Assembly (NCBI RefSeq): GCF_017744045.1
Contig: NZ_JAGHRD010000004.1
DNA length: 64,000 nt
Origin: Pelagimonas sp017744045
GTDB lineage: Bacteria; Pseudomonadota; Alphaproteobacteria; Rhodobacterales; Rhodobacteraceae
Reading direction: 5' to 3' (one strand)
Part shown: piece by piece, positions 27,315 through 35,262 of the stretch
How positions within the stretch are numbered: position 1 is the stretch's first letter
How the letters are laid out: every line of letters begins with the position of its first letter
Made by a program: the position numbers and the translations under genes
Notes under the pieces: generated by a model
Told to the model about the DNA's origin: nothing
The model's database searches: none
What the model saw: only the letters and a program-made list of their open reading frames with translations

Positions 27315-28472
27315 TCAATCCGTATGACCGCCAAGCGTTTCAGCCACCCAGTCAACGATATAGGCACCGGCATTGGCCGAGTTATCAAAACTGGAATGCT
27401 GCACGCCGCCCGTCCGCTCATCAAAGATTTTCAACTCGCGCCTGGGGCTGTTCACCAATTGGTCATAAGTCGCATGTGCCCATTTCAACGGGATCTGACT
27501 GTCATGCTTGCCATGGGTGACAAGAAACGGAACCTTGATCCGGTCCAAAACGCCATGAAGATGCATCTTCTCGGCCTTTTCCATGAATTCGTCATCGGTT
27601 TCCGCCCCAAAGACCCAGCGGACATGTGACCAGTAATGCGGTACGGGGAAATCGCCCTCGGCCTCTTTGCGGCGCTTTTGAACGTCACGCCAATCGTGGT
27701 TTGCACCCCAGATCACCCCCATGGCGAAACGAGGTTCAAAGGCCACGGCGCGCGGGCAGTAATACCCGCCCAGCGAAACCCCCTCGCAGCCAATACGTGA
27801 TGGATCGACATCTGTGCGGGTCTCAAGGTAATCGACGATTTTTGAGGCCCAATGTTCGCTGTCATATCGCGCTGTCAGGTTTCGCAAACGCAGCGCATCA
27901 CCTGTTCCTGGTTGATCAACAACCAACGACGCGACACCACGCTGCGCCAACCAGCGCGGAAGCCCGACAAGGAACTTCATCTCTTTGGTGCTGTCCAATC
28001 CGTTCAACTGCACAAGCACAGGTTGCGGGCCCTCGACGTCTTCAGCCGGGTAAAAAATCCCCGTCAGATAGCTGTCGCCATAGGGAATTTTCACGTGCTC
28101 GGCTTTGGAATGGGTCAGCTCCAGCCCTTGGTAGAACGTGTCATAGAATTTTTCATACAGCGCGACACGGCCCTCCGATCCATGCGCCAACAACCGTTCG
28201 GCCGTCAGCATATAGTTTCCGGCCCGCACCATTTTGTCGCCTGCGGAAATCTTGCGACCTTTCTCCAGATCCTCTTCGGCGAGCGACACCAGTTTGTCGG
28301 CCATCGTCACCCAGGTCTGACGAAAGGCGGCTGTTCCCTCGGCATCCTTGGCTTTCGCTGCCTCGGCAAGCGGTCCACACATCTCCTGGATCTCGCCCAT
28401 GCGAGCCCCCATTTCGATGGAAAGATTCACAGACAAATCCCAAACATAGTTGGTGGGGAAAAAGCGAAACAT
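27315..28472 (-). CDS. Alpha/beta hydrolase (2,6-dihydroxypseudooxynicotine hydrolase-like)
   Basis: 385-residue hydrolase. An N-terminal helical cap (about 1-130) precedes an alpha/beta core with nucleophile elbow GVSLGG. The acid residue is probably in THGKHDSQIP and the His in GGVQHSSFD. The cap-first layout and size recall C-C bond hydrolases such as the nicotine-pathway 2,6-dihydroxypseudooxynicotine hydrolase and esterases of the FrsA group. GAGGAGG precedes the start. It is the first gene of the operon behind LysR box C. Confidence 0.85.
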   Translation of the reverse strand: MFRFFPTNYVWDLSVNLSIEMGARMGEIQEMCGPLAEAAKAKDAEGTAAFRQTWVTMADKLVSLAEEDLEKGRKISAGDKMVRAGNYMLTAERLLAHGSEGRVALYEKFYDTFYQGLELTHSKAEHVKIPYGDSYLTGIFYPAEDVEGPQPVLVQLNGLDSTKEMKFLVGLPRWLAQRGVASLVVDQPGTGDALRLRNLTARYDSEHWASKIVDYLETRTDVDPSRIGCEGVSLGGYYCPRAVAFEPRFAMGVIWGANHDWRDVQKRRKEAEGDFPVPHYWSHVRWVFGAETDDEFMEKAEKMHLHGVLDRIKVPFLVTHGKHDSQIPLKWAHATYDQLVNSPRRELKIFDERTGGVQHSSFDNSANAGAYIVDWVAETLGGHTD

Positions 28473-28529
28473 CGGACCTCCTCAAGCTCGGCTTGCGATC
28501 TGTCTAACCTGCCCCAATGCATTGAAAAA

Positions 28530-28566
28530 ATTGTATTTCAAAATCCAAAGTATTGATTTTGTGAAT
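28530..28566 (-). promoter_or_regulatory. LysR-type box C and promoter of the hydrolase operon
   Basis: On the minus strand ATTCACAAAATCAAT (28566-28552) is the best copy of the shared T-N11-A box. GGATTTTGAAATACAAT follows, with TACAAT (28535-28530) as a near-consensus -10. The TTTTGAAATACAA stretch is identical in box B. No good -35 is present, as expected for an activator-dependent promoter. Confidence 0.65.
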
Positions 28567-28584
28567 AACTTGTCTTCAAGGCAC

Positions 28585-28613
28585 AAAAAAAGGACCGCCC
28601 ACAGGGGCAGCCC
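28585..28613 (-). terminator. Intrinsic terminator of the TRAP binding-protein gene
   Basis: On the minus strand GGGCTGCCC pairs with GGGCGGTCC (two G-U pairs) around a 4-nt loop, followed by seven T. It separates the dctP transcript from the hydrolase operon promoter. Confidence 0.85.
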
Positions 28614-28635
28614 TTCAACTCGACAGGTTTTTGAC

Positions 28636-29631
28636 TTATTTCGCGGCTTCCAATTCCTGCAAAAGCGCATCAACCAATGGTTGGCCACCGGGCATATTCT
28701 CAGCAAAGCTGCCCAGGATCTCATCCCCGACATAGCCGATAATGCCCTGCACCTCTTCCGGCGACATCTCAGAGAATGTGTGCCCCTCCGAGTTCTTGTA
28801 CTTGTTCATCGCTCCTGCATTCCAATTGTCGACAAACACGCCCAACTCTCTTGAGGTGTCACAGGTTGTGTGGGCGTCAATGACCGCTTTTGCCTCGTCT
28901 GACAGCGCCTCATAGCTTTCTTCGGTCATAAAGACCGCGCCCAGCGCACCGCCGAGCGGCGCAACGTAATGATGTTTCAGCACATCGCCCAGTTTGAACG
29001 CCGGGAAAGCCGTGAAGGACATGACCATACCGTCAGCGGTGCCGCGTTGCAGCGCCTCATAGGCTTCGGTGATTTGCACTGACAAAGGCGTGCCGTCATT
29101 GCCCTTGGTGATCTCCACCGCCGGAGGTGACGTGGCAATCACATTCAGGCCAGCCATCGAGCGCAAGCCATTGTCGATGGGCGTCTCCGTCGTATGAAAG
29201 GACGATTGCGGGAAGTTGGCAAACATCAGAGGTTTCAACCCCTCATAATCCGCCCCAAACGCTCCTTTCTCAAACATGCGACAGGCAGCCAGAGACCCTT
29301 GTTCGGACGATTCCACAAAGAATGGGATTGTCATGACCAAAGAGTTGGTGAACTTGCCCGGGTTAAAAACAGACATGCCCCAAACGATATCAACCACGCC
29401 ATCCACAACCCGGTCATAATAATTCGTGTGGTTAGCCAAAGTCGGCCCATGGCGCAAATTTATCTCAAGAGAGCCACCCGCAGCCGCGTTCACATCTTCA
29501 ACCCATTGCTCGAAAAAGCGATTGATCGGAACGGGCTCCGCATTTGTGCTTGCAAAGGTGAGTGTCTCGGCCTGAGCGGCCAGTGGTGCCAACGCCGTAA
29601 GACCGAGCAGTGCGATTTCTTTGATGGTCAT
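28636..29631 (-). CDS. TRAP transporter substrate-binding protein (DctP family)
   Basis: 331-residue periplasmic binding protein with a Sec signal (residues 1-20, LLGLTALAPLAAQA). Family features include NRFFEQWVEDVN, VDIVWGMSVFNPGKF and the region around EAYEALQRGTADGMVMS that normally carries the carboxylate-binding Arg. No TRAP permease adjoins it; the fused DctQM at 16010-17941 is the logical partner because both units carry the same LysR-type box. GGGAGG precedes the ATG at 29631. Confidence 0.92.
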   Translation of the reverse strand: MTIKEIALLGLTALAPLAAQAETLTFASTNAEPVPINRFFEQWVEDVNAAAGGSLEINLRHGPTLANHTNYYDRVVDGVVDIVWGMSVFNPGKFTNSLVMTIPFFVESSEQGSLAACRMFEKGAFGADYEGLKPLMFANFPQSSFHTTETPIDNGLRSMAGLNVIATSPPAVEITKGNDGTPLSVQITEAYEALQRGTADGMVMSFTAFPAFKLGDVLKHHYVAPLGGALGAVFMTEESYEALSDEAKAVIDAHTTCDTSRELGVFVDNWNAGAMNKYKNSEGHTFSEMSPEEVQGIIGYVGDEILGSFAENMPGGQPLVDALLQELEAAK

Positions 29632-29699
29632 GCATGTCCTCCCTAACATCACGATATGTGATTTTCGAAAAACGTAGACTCGACTCACCAATTCAGAAA

Positions 29700-29714
29700 A
29701 TTGTTTTTGTGAAC
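29700..29714 (-). promoter_or_regulatory. LysR-type box D upstream of the TRAP binding-protein gene
   Basis: GTTCACAAAAACAAT on the minus strand fits T-N11-A and matches 12 of 15 positions of the best copy (box C). It lies about 70 bp before the dctP start. The rest of 29715-29836 shows no other recognisable signal. Confidence 0.55.
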
Positions 29715-29836
29715 TCGATTCATTGATGGGATCAATGCAAAGGTGGCCTGAAGCCGCAATATTGGCCCTCTGTTGACCTCTTTCGCTTCGGCGGGCTTAA
29801 CAGACGGAGAACAGCTTACACATTGATCCAAAAGCA

Positions 29837-29860
29837 AAAACCCGCCTTGCGGCGGGTTTT
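29837..29860 (-). terminator. Intrinsic terminator of tRNA-Arg
   Basis: AAAACCCGCC and GGCGGGTTTT form a 10-bp stem with a 4-nt loop, two bases past the CCA end of the tRNA. A T-rich tail follows on the minus strand. Confidence 0.9.
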
Positions 29861-29862
29861 GA

Positions 29863-29939
29863 TGGCGGACCGAGGAGGATTCGAACCCCCGACCCCCTGA
29901 TTCGTAGTCAGGTACTCTATCCAGCTGAGCTATCGGTCC
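29863..29939 (-). tRNA. tRNA-Arg (anticodon ACG)
   Basis: A full cloverleaf is present on the minus strand: acceptor stem GGACCGA/TCGGTCC with discriminator G and encoded CCA, D-arm GCTCAGCTGGATAGAGC-like, anticodon stem CTGAC/GTCAG-type with loop CTACGAA, and T-loop GGTTCGAATCC. The anticodon ACG (A34 becomes inosine) reads CGN codons. Confidence 0.97.
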
Positions 29940-29994
29940 GTGAGGGGTGGATTTAGAGTTAGTCGCGCAGGAGCGCAAGAGGCAATTTCACTTT

Positions 29995-31377
29995 TTATGC
30001 GATTTTTCCCATCGGCAGTCGAATTGCAAAAACCGTGCCGGTTTCATCGCTGCGCTCAAGCGTCAACTCCCCGCCATGTCCGCGGATCAGCTCATGCACA
30101 ATCGCAAGCCCCAGGCCTGACCCGCCTTTGCGCACGCCGCCTTGAAAGGCTTGAAACAGGTGCTCCTTGGCCTTGGGGGGCAGACCCGGGCCGGTATCGG
30201 TCACCGTGATAATCCAATCCTCATCCATGGCTGTCGCCCTGACACCAATCTCACCAGGTTTGCCGCTGGCCACGATGGCCTGACGGGCATTGCGAATAAG
30301 GTTGCCCAGCGCCCGGTACAGCTGTTCGGGGTCGGCGCGCACCATCATGCTGGTCGGGATATCCTCGGAAATCGAAAGTTCCGCATCCCCAACAGCCAAA
30401 CGTTCCGCATCGATAACTTCGCAAGCCAGATTGGACAGGTTGAACAAGGTCAGCGTGGGCGCGGGCTCTTCTGCGCGGCCAAAAGCCAGGGTGTTTTCAC
30501 ACAAAGACACCGCGCGGGTTATCGAATTTACCAGCTTGGGGGCCATCCGTTTCACCGTCGGATCTTCGGACATCTCGATCCGATCCGTAAACAGCTGCGC
30601 CGCCGTCAGGATGTTGCGCAAATCATGGCTCACCCGCGCGACGGCTCCGCCAAGTTGGGCAAGCCGATCCTTTTGCTTCAAGGCCTGGGTCAACTGGGTT
30701 TGCAGATCATGCAATGCCACCTCAGCCTCGCGCAATTCACGCACGCCTGCGGATGGTTCGATGATCTGACGCGCATCTTCCGGGGCAGCGGAATAAGACA
30801 TCATATGACCGATCACGCCCTTGATGGGTTTGACCAGCAAGATGCGTACAGCCCCAAACAGCAGGATTGCCGTGATGATCGAGATCACGGCGGACAGAAC
30901 CAGAATATTCAGACCATAATCGATCATCGCGCGGCGCAGCCCCGCCGTGTCCATTGTCACTTCGATCTGCTGGCCTGCGTCGAGTGACGGGTTGCCTATC
31001 ACCCGAATAACCCTTGGTTCTGGGTCAAGCAGGCGCATCATGGCATCCCGGATCAAAGGCATCGCCGTCGCCCCGCGCAAATCGAAGCTTTGCGAGATGT
31101 CCTTGGGCATGGGAGAGGACAGCATCAACTCGCTGACCTCATCCCGGCGCAGGGCGACATTGAACACCCCGGCATTCTTGAGCAGCTCGCTTTCCAACTC
31201 TTCGGTCAGCATGTCATCGGCCAACAAGGCCAATGACGCGATCTGCGCCCGTTCCAGACGCGAAATCAGGTAGTCTTCGCGAAAACGCGCGACGGAAGGC
31301 ACAAAGATCATGACCTCGGCCAGCATCACAAAGATGGTGGTGAGGATAAGGAAACGACCTGAGAGAGAGTTCAGCAT
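29995..31377 (-). CDS. Sensor histidine kinase
   Basis: 460-residue membrane kinase. A first TM helix (about 8-28), a ~125-residue periplasmic sensor, a second TM (about 156-182) and a HAMP-like linker lead to the HisKA helix with His251 (VARVSHDLRN). The HATPase domain follows (N box NLIRNARQAI, G1 DTGPGLP, G2 GGSGLGLAI). No response regulator gene is nearby, so its partner is elsewhere. Its ATG directly follows the TAA of the flavoprotein gene, so it is probably cotranscribed with that gene and the TVP38 gene. Confidence 0.93.
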   Translation of the reverse strand: MLNSLSGRFLILTTIFVMLAEVMIFVPSVARFREDYLISRLERAQIASLALLADDMLTEELESELLKNAGVFNVALRRDEVSELMLSSPMPKDISQSFDLRGATAMPLIRDAMMRLLDPEPRVIRVIGNPSLDAGQQIEVTMDTAGLRRAMIDYGLNILVLSAVISIITAILLFGAVRILLVKPIKGVIGHMMSYSAAPEDARQIIEPSAGVRELREAEVALHDLQTQLTQALKQKDRLAQLGGAVARVSHDLRNILTAAQLFTDRIEMSEDPTVKRMAPKLVNSITRAVSLCENTLAFGRAEEPAPTLTLFNLSNLACEVIDAERLAVGDAELSISEDIPTSMMVRADPEQLYRALGNLIRNARQAIVASGKPGEIGVRATAMDEDWIITVTDTGPGLPPKAKEHLFQAFQGGVRKGGSGLGLAIVHELIRGHGGELTLERSDETGTVFAIRLPMGKIA

Positions 31378-32796
31378 TTAGGGCAGCCAGCGTTGCACAA
31401 ATCGGACGACCTTTTTGACTGTGTCGTTTTCAAACAGCCTGGGCGAGAAATAGGCGCCCGCCACCCGCTTGTTCATTTCCGCCACGGTCGGATAGGGCGC
31501 AACCATGTTGGAAACCGCGCTCATTTTCAACCCGTTGGCGATGGCAAGGCTCCAGGTTGAAATCAACTCACCCGCTTGATAGCCCGCGACCGAGGCACCG
31601 ACTGGTTTGCCTTTGACGACCATGACCTTGATCAGGCCCTTGGTTTTACGTTCTGCGATGGCGCGGTCATTATGGTGATAGTGGAAGCGGGCAACTTCCA
31701 ACTTTTCCCCATATTCGGCGCGCGCCTGAGCCTCGGTCAGGCCAACCTGGGCTAGCTCGGGGTCAGTATAGGTCGCCCAAGGGATATGTTTGGTGCTGGC
31801 TTTGGCAGGCAGACCAAACAGGGCCGAGCGAATAATAATACCGGCGTGGTAGCCCGCCACGTGGGTGAATTGCAGGCCACCTGCGGCGTCGCCAATGGCA
31901 TAGATCTTTTTGTTGGTCGTGCGCAGGCTGTCATCGACTTTGACGCCTGTGCGCGTGGTCTCGACCCCGGCCTTGTCCAAATCGAGCTTGTCGATATTGG
32001 CTTTGCGCCCCACCGCCATCAGCAAATGAGTACCTTTGAAGGTGCGACCATCCTGTGTTTCCACCTCAATCGCGCCAGCTTTGCCGCGGATTTCCTTGGC
32101 CAGCGCATCCTCGGCAATCTCCAACCCTTCGGCGCGCAGGTTATCAAGAATGACCTCAGCCATCTCCGGGTCATCTTTGCCCAGCGCTTTGGCCCCTTCG
32201 ATCACGGTCACCTTGGACCCCAGCCGCAAATGCGCCTGCGCCATTTCCATGCCAATCGGACCACCCCCGATCACCAACAGGTGCTCAGGCTGTTCCCGCA
32301 ACTCCCAAAGGGTTTCGTTGGTCAGGTAAGGGACCGAGTCCAAACCGGGAATCGGCGGGACCAAAGGCGAGGACCCGGTCGAGATCACAATGCGGCGTGC
32401 CTTGATCCGGTATTCACCCGCCTCGACCTCATTGGCCGAGACAAAGCGGCCATATTCGCGGATCACCCGAACACCAAAGCTCTCAAACCGCTCCTGGCTG
32501 TCGACCGGCTCAATCGTGGCGATGACATCATTCACGTGATCCTTGGCAGCAGCGTAATCCACCTGCGGCACCACATTGGCGACACCGTAATCCTGCGCAT
32601 GGGTCATACCAAAGGCGGCTTTGCCGCTGGCAATCAGCGCCTTGGAGGGAACACAGCCATAGTTCAGGCAATCCCCGCCCATCTTATGCCCCTCAAGCAG
32701 GGTAACATCCGCGCCCATCTGGGCCGCACCAGCGGCAGTGGACAAACCACCCGAACCCGCGCCGATAATCAAAAGATCTGTCTTGATGGTTTCCAT
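31378..32796 (-). CDS. FAD/NAD(P) disulfide oxidoreductase (mercuric reductase/lipoamide dehydrogenase-like)
   Basis: 472-residue class I flavoprotein. FAD-binding GAGSGG is at residues 12-17, the redox disulfide at Cys43/Cys48 (GGDCLNYGCVPSKA), and an NAD motif in GGGPIGMEMAQ. The C-terminal segment reads YPTVAE, so the His of the usual HPTxxE acid-base dyad is replaced by Tyr, as in MerA-like relatives. It is therefore not a standard lipoamide dehydrogenase, and the E2-E3 context is also absent. It sits 2 bp after a TVP38 gene, a common pairing. Confidence 0.88.
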   Translation of the reverse strand: METIKTDLLIIGAGSGGLSTAAGAAQMGADVTLLEGHKMGGDCLNYGCVPSKALIASGKAAFGMTHAQDYGVANVVPQVDYAAAKDHVNDVIATIEPVDSQERFESFGVRVIREYGRFVSANEVEAGEYRIKARRIVISTGSSPLVPPIPGLDSVPYLTNETLWELREQPEHLLVIGGGPIGMEMAQAHLRLGSKVTVIEGAKALGKDDPEMAEVILDNLRAEGLEIAEDALAKEIRGKAGAIEVETQDGRTFKGTHLLMAVGRKANIDKLDLDKAGVETTRTGVKVDDSLRTTNKKIYAIGDAAGGLQFTHVAGYHAGIIIRSALFGLPAKASTKHIPWATYTDPELAQVGLTEAQARAEYGEKLEVARFHYHHNDRAIAERKTKGLIKVMVVKGKPVGASVAGYQAGELISTWSLAIANGLKMSAVSNMVAPYPTVAEMNKRVAGAYFSPRLFENDTVKKVVRFVQRWLP

Positions 32797-32798
32797 GA

Positions 32799-33530
32799 TT
32801 ACAGACCTTTCTTGCCGCGCAAAGCCTTGATCACGATGGGCATGGCCGACAGGGCGGCAAGGCCGAGGATCGGGCCGATGATATGTGGCTCAAAGATAAT
32901 GCCCAGATCCGGGGTTTCACCGCGGGCAAAGACTTCGCCTAGCCCCGCTCCAACCGAAGTGTAAACAACCGTGCCAGGAATGATGCCCAGAAAGGTCGAG
33001 ATCACGTAGCGATGCAGCGGCACTTCTAGGAAAGACGGAATCAGGTTGGCCAGAAAGAACGGCACAGCTGGAACCAACCGGATCAGGAACAACATGGACC
33101 ACTGATTCTCGTCTATACCGTCTTTGATCTGTTTGACCGCCCCATCGGAATTCTCCAACCGCGCCCCCAACCGGTCGCCCAAGCCCCAACGGGCGGCCAG
33201 AAAGATAGCAGTTGCGCCGATTGTCGCGGCAGTGACATTGATCAGCGACCCTGTCGCCGTGCCAAACAAGAAACCGCCTGTCAGCGTGGCTGCCGAGGCA
33301 CCGGGAAAGGAAAAGGCAACAATCGCCACATAGGCCAGACCAAAGACTGCAAGCGTCAGGATAAAATTGCTATCGCGGAACGCCAGCAGAGCCTCGCGAT
33401 TGTCGCGCAGGGTTTCAAAGCTCAGATAGTCCTTAAGGGTAAAGGCCCCGATTGTGGCAATTACGGCAATCGCGATGATGGGAAGGTATCTGCGAATCGA
33501 ACTGGGGGGCGTTTGGGTCATGTCGCTCAT
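32799..33530 (-). CDS. TVP38/TMEM64 family membrane protein (VTT domain)
   Basis: 243-residue inner-membrane protein with about six hydrophobic segments. It has the VTT/DedA-like core (VAFSFPGASAATLTGGFLFG; the re-entrant region with RLVPAVPFFLANLIP; GIIPGTVVYTSVGAGLG). Members are thought to move or scramble lipids or to act in membrane homeostasis. The start is uncertain: ATGs at 33530 and 33521 are both plausible and neither has a strong ribosome site. It is the first gene of the operon. Confidence 0.85.
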   Translation of the reverse strand: MSDMTQTPPSSIRRYLPIIAIAVIATIGAFTLKDYLSFETLRDNREALLAFRDSNFILTLAVFGLAYVAIVAFSFPGASAATLTGGFLFGTATGSLINVTAATIGATAIFLAARWGLGDRLGARLENSDGAVKQIKDGIDENQWSMLFLIRLVPAVPFFLANLIPSFLEVPLHRYVISTFLGIIPGTVVYTSVGAGLGEVFARGETPDLGIIFEPHIIGPILGLAALSAMPIVIKALRGKKGL

Positions 33531-33718
33531 AATCTGTGGGGCTTTCATTGTTGCTTGTGCACAGAACATGCGCATCTTGGCGGCGCAACAACAGGGACCT
33601 CACATCCGGTTGATCAGCAGTTATCGCCAGCGTGAGAAATTCAGGTTAATATTGCCAGAGTGAAACATTCTCACCCGCGTTTGGGGGCAAAATGTTGCAA
33701 GAACACCCCGATTGGCGT

Positions 33719-33747
33719 TTGACATACCCCGATCACCTCCCTATAGC
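33719..33747 (+). promoter_or_regulatory. Sigma-70 promoter of rpmH-rnpA-yidD
   Basis: TTGACA (33719-33724), a 17-bp spacer, and TATAGC (33742-33747), 66 bp before the rpmH ATG. The remaining divergent spacer 33531-33718 shows no other clear signal. Confidence 0.75.
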
Positions 33748-33812
33748 ACGGGCTTCAGTCACCACTGGTCCGGCGAATCCGCGCCATATGACCAATGATC
33801 GGAGTAGCCGCT

Positions 33813-33947
33813 ATGAAACGCACTTTTCAGCCGTCGAACCTCGTTCGCAAGCGCCGTCACGGTTTCCGTTCGCGCATGGCGACCAAAGCTGGTCGCAAGA
33901 TTCTGAACGCCCGCCGTGCGCGTGGCCGCAAGAGCCTGAGCGCGTAA
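33813..33947 (+). CDS. rpmH: 50S ribosomal protein L34
   Basis: 44-residue, highly basic ribosomal protein beginning MKRTFQPSNLVRKRRHGFR and ending GRKSLSA, the standard L34 sequence. It is too short for many ORF callers but unmistakable. GGAG lies 8 nt before the ATG. It is the first gene of rpmH-rnpA-yidD. Confidence 0.97.
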   Translation: MKRTFQPSNLVRKRRHGFRSRMATKAGRKILNARRARGRKSLSA

Positions 33948-33964
33948 CTCCCGAGGCTTCGCAG

Positions 33965-34363
33965 ATGGCGAAGCTCGACGAGCGTCTTCAAAAGGCCGCC
34001 TCGGTTGATCCGCAGGCGGCTCTTTTGCCGTTCATAGTTCTGCAAAAGCGCAGCGATTTCCTGAAAGCCGCCCGGGCCAAACGTGCGCCCTGCCCCGCGT
34101 TTCTGGTGCAAGCACGCAAACGTGCGCCGGATGAGGCATCGGGCATTCGTGTTGGCTTCACCTGTTCGAAAAAGGTGGGCAATGCGGTGGCGCGCAATCG
34201 CGCCAAACGGCGCCTGCGTGAAATCGCGCGGGCCGTTTTGCCGGAATTTGGCCAGGAAGGTTGGGATTATGTGTTGATCGGCCGGGCCGAGAAAACCGCA
34301 ACGCATGATTACCTCTCTATGCAGAACGATCTGAAACGCGCCCTGCGCAAGGTGCATGCATGA
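33965..34363 (+). CDS. rnpA: Ribonuclease P protein component
   Basis: 132-residue basic protein that assists RNase P RNA in tRNA 5' processing. The RNR signature is present (VGNAVARNRAKRRLREIAR), preceded by RVGFTCSKK. It starts 17 bp after rpmH with GAGG upstream and overlaps yidD by ATGA. Confidence 0.95.
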   Translation: MAKLDERLQKAASVDPQAALLPFIVLQKRSDFLKAARAKRAPCPAFLVQARKRAPDEASGIRVGFTCSKKVGNAVARNRAKRRLREIARAVLPEFGQEGWDYVLIGRAEKTATHDYLSMQNDLKRALRKVHA

Positions 34364-34626
34364 GCCCCTTTGCTCATATCATCGCCTTGCCAGTGCGCGC
34401 CTATCGCCTGATCTTCTCGCCTTGGGTTGGCCATGGCTGCCGTTATCACCCAACCTGTTCGGCCTATTCTCTCGAAGCGTTAGAAAAACATGGCGCGCTC
34501 AAGGGCACGTGGTTGACGATCCGGCGCCTTGCCCGCTGTCACCCTTGGGGCGGCAGTGGCATTGATAACGTTCCTCCCGTCAAGAATGGCAGCTGTGGCT
34601 GTTCAGATTCCAAACACGAATCCTGA
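34360..34626 (+). CDS. yidD: Membrane protein insertion efficiency factor YidD
   Basis: 88-residue protein with the family core YRLIFSPWVGHGCRYHPTCSAY and HPWGGSGIDNVP. It supports YidC-mediated insertion. It is coupled to rnpA by ATGA. A Cys/Gly-rich tail (GSCGCSD) ends the protein. Confidence 0.95.
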   Translation: MSPFAHIIALPVRAYRLIFSPWVGHGCRYHPTCSAYSLEALEKHGALKGTWLTIRRLARCHPWGGSGIDNVPPVKNGSCGCSDSKHES

Positions 34627-34939
34627 GTCCCAACACCCTTTCAAATACGAAAAAGACGCGCCAACCGTCGGCAGGTTCTGGCTGAGCCGCGTCATGGCTC
34701 TTGTCGGGCAAACCCTTGCCGAGGCGTCGCGCAGGGTCTTGCCGATGGCAGAAACCCGCCACGGCCCTTCGCGGCAATTCGCCGGGATTTTCGGCGTAAA
34801 TTCGCAGATCACCAGCAAGGCACCGCCACAGGCAAACCCTTGCTTTAAAATCACTTTCCCAGATATTGCCGCTCCTGCCACTTCCTGATTTCCATCTAGG
34901 CGTCGTCACCAAGGCGACCAATTATTTGGAGAAACCAAA
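34627..34939. other. Gene-free stretch with conserved-looking structure
   Basis: 313 bp between yidD and the EF-hand gene. No gene is supported on the plus strand, but the minus strand stays open through most of it (34603-34881), with several GC-rich self-complementary segments around 34700-34800. It may be a dispersed element or structured RNA region rather than a coding gene. I have an unverified impression of similar short frames in other roseobacters. Confidence 0.3.
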
Positions 34940-35176
34940 ATGAAAACCACTCATATCCTCGCCGCCACCCTGCTGCTTTCCGCTGCTGGACAGGTTCAAG
35001 CGCAGACCGTCGTCGAAGATCTAGACGCTTCCGGCGGTTTGTCTCTGGAGGAATTGCAGGCGGCCTATGCTGACCTCACCGAGGAACAGTTTGTGCTATT
35101 GGACACGGATGAAAGTGGCGAAGTGTCTCTCGAAGAACTGGCCGCAGCCCGCGAGGCTGGCCTGATCGCCGAATAA
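34940..35176 (+). CDS. Small secreted EF-hand calcium-binding protein
   Basis: 78-residue protein with a Sec signal (residues 1-22, VQA-QT) and two EF-hand loops: DLDASGGLSLEE and DTDESGEVSLEE. Both keep acidic residues at positions 1, 3 and 12. It is very acidic and presumably a periplasmic Ca2+-binding protein. It stands alone, preceded by TTTGGAG. No partner is indicated. Confidence 0.85.
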   Translation: MKTTHILAATLLLSAAGQVQAQTVVEDLDASGGLSLEELQAAYADLTEEQFVLLDTDESGEVSLEELAAAREAGLIAE

Positions 35177-35262
35177 CCCGTGTGCGGGCTGGGTCACGGC
35201 CAGCCCGCATACCCCACGCCTGAAAGATTGCGTAAGCGCGCAGATGGCGCTAAGGCCTGCGC

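Noticed and set aside
16010..29631. Assignment of the island to the gentisate pathway
   Set aside because: GST and FAH would fit, but no cupin gentisate dioxygenase is present and the VOC, SMP-30 and C-C hydrolase genes are not part of it.
29685..29978. 97-residue open frame across the tRNA-Arg gene
   Set aside because: It is the translation of the tRNA and its terminator (typical AQLDRVPDYESGGRGFES-like read-through product); no ribosome site or family.
33531..33960. Replication origin near rpmH-rnpA
   Set aside because: No dnaA, no cluster of DnaA boxes and no AT-rich unwinding region were seen.
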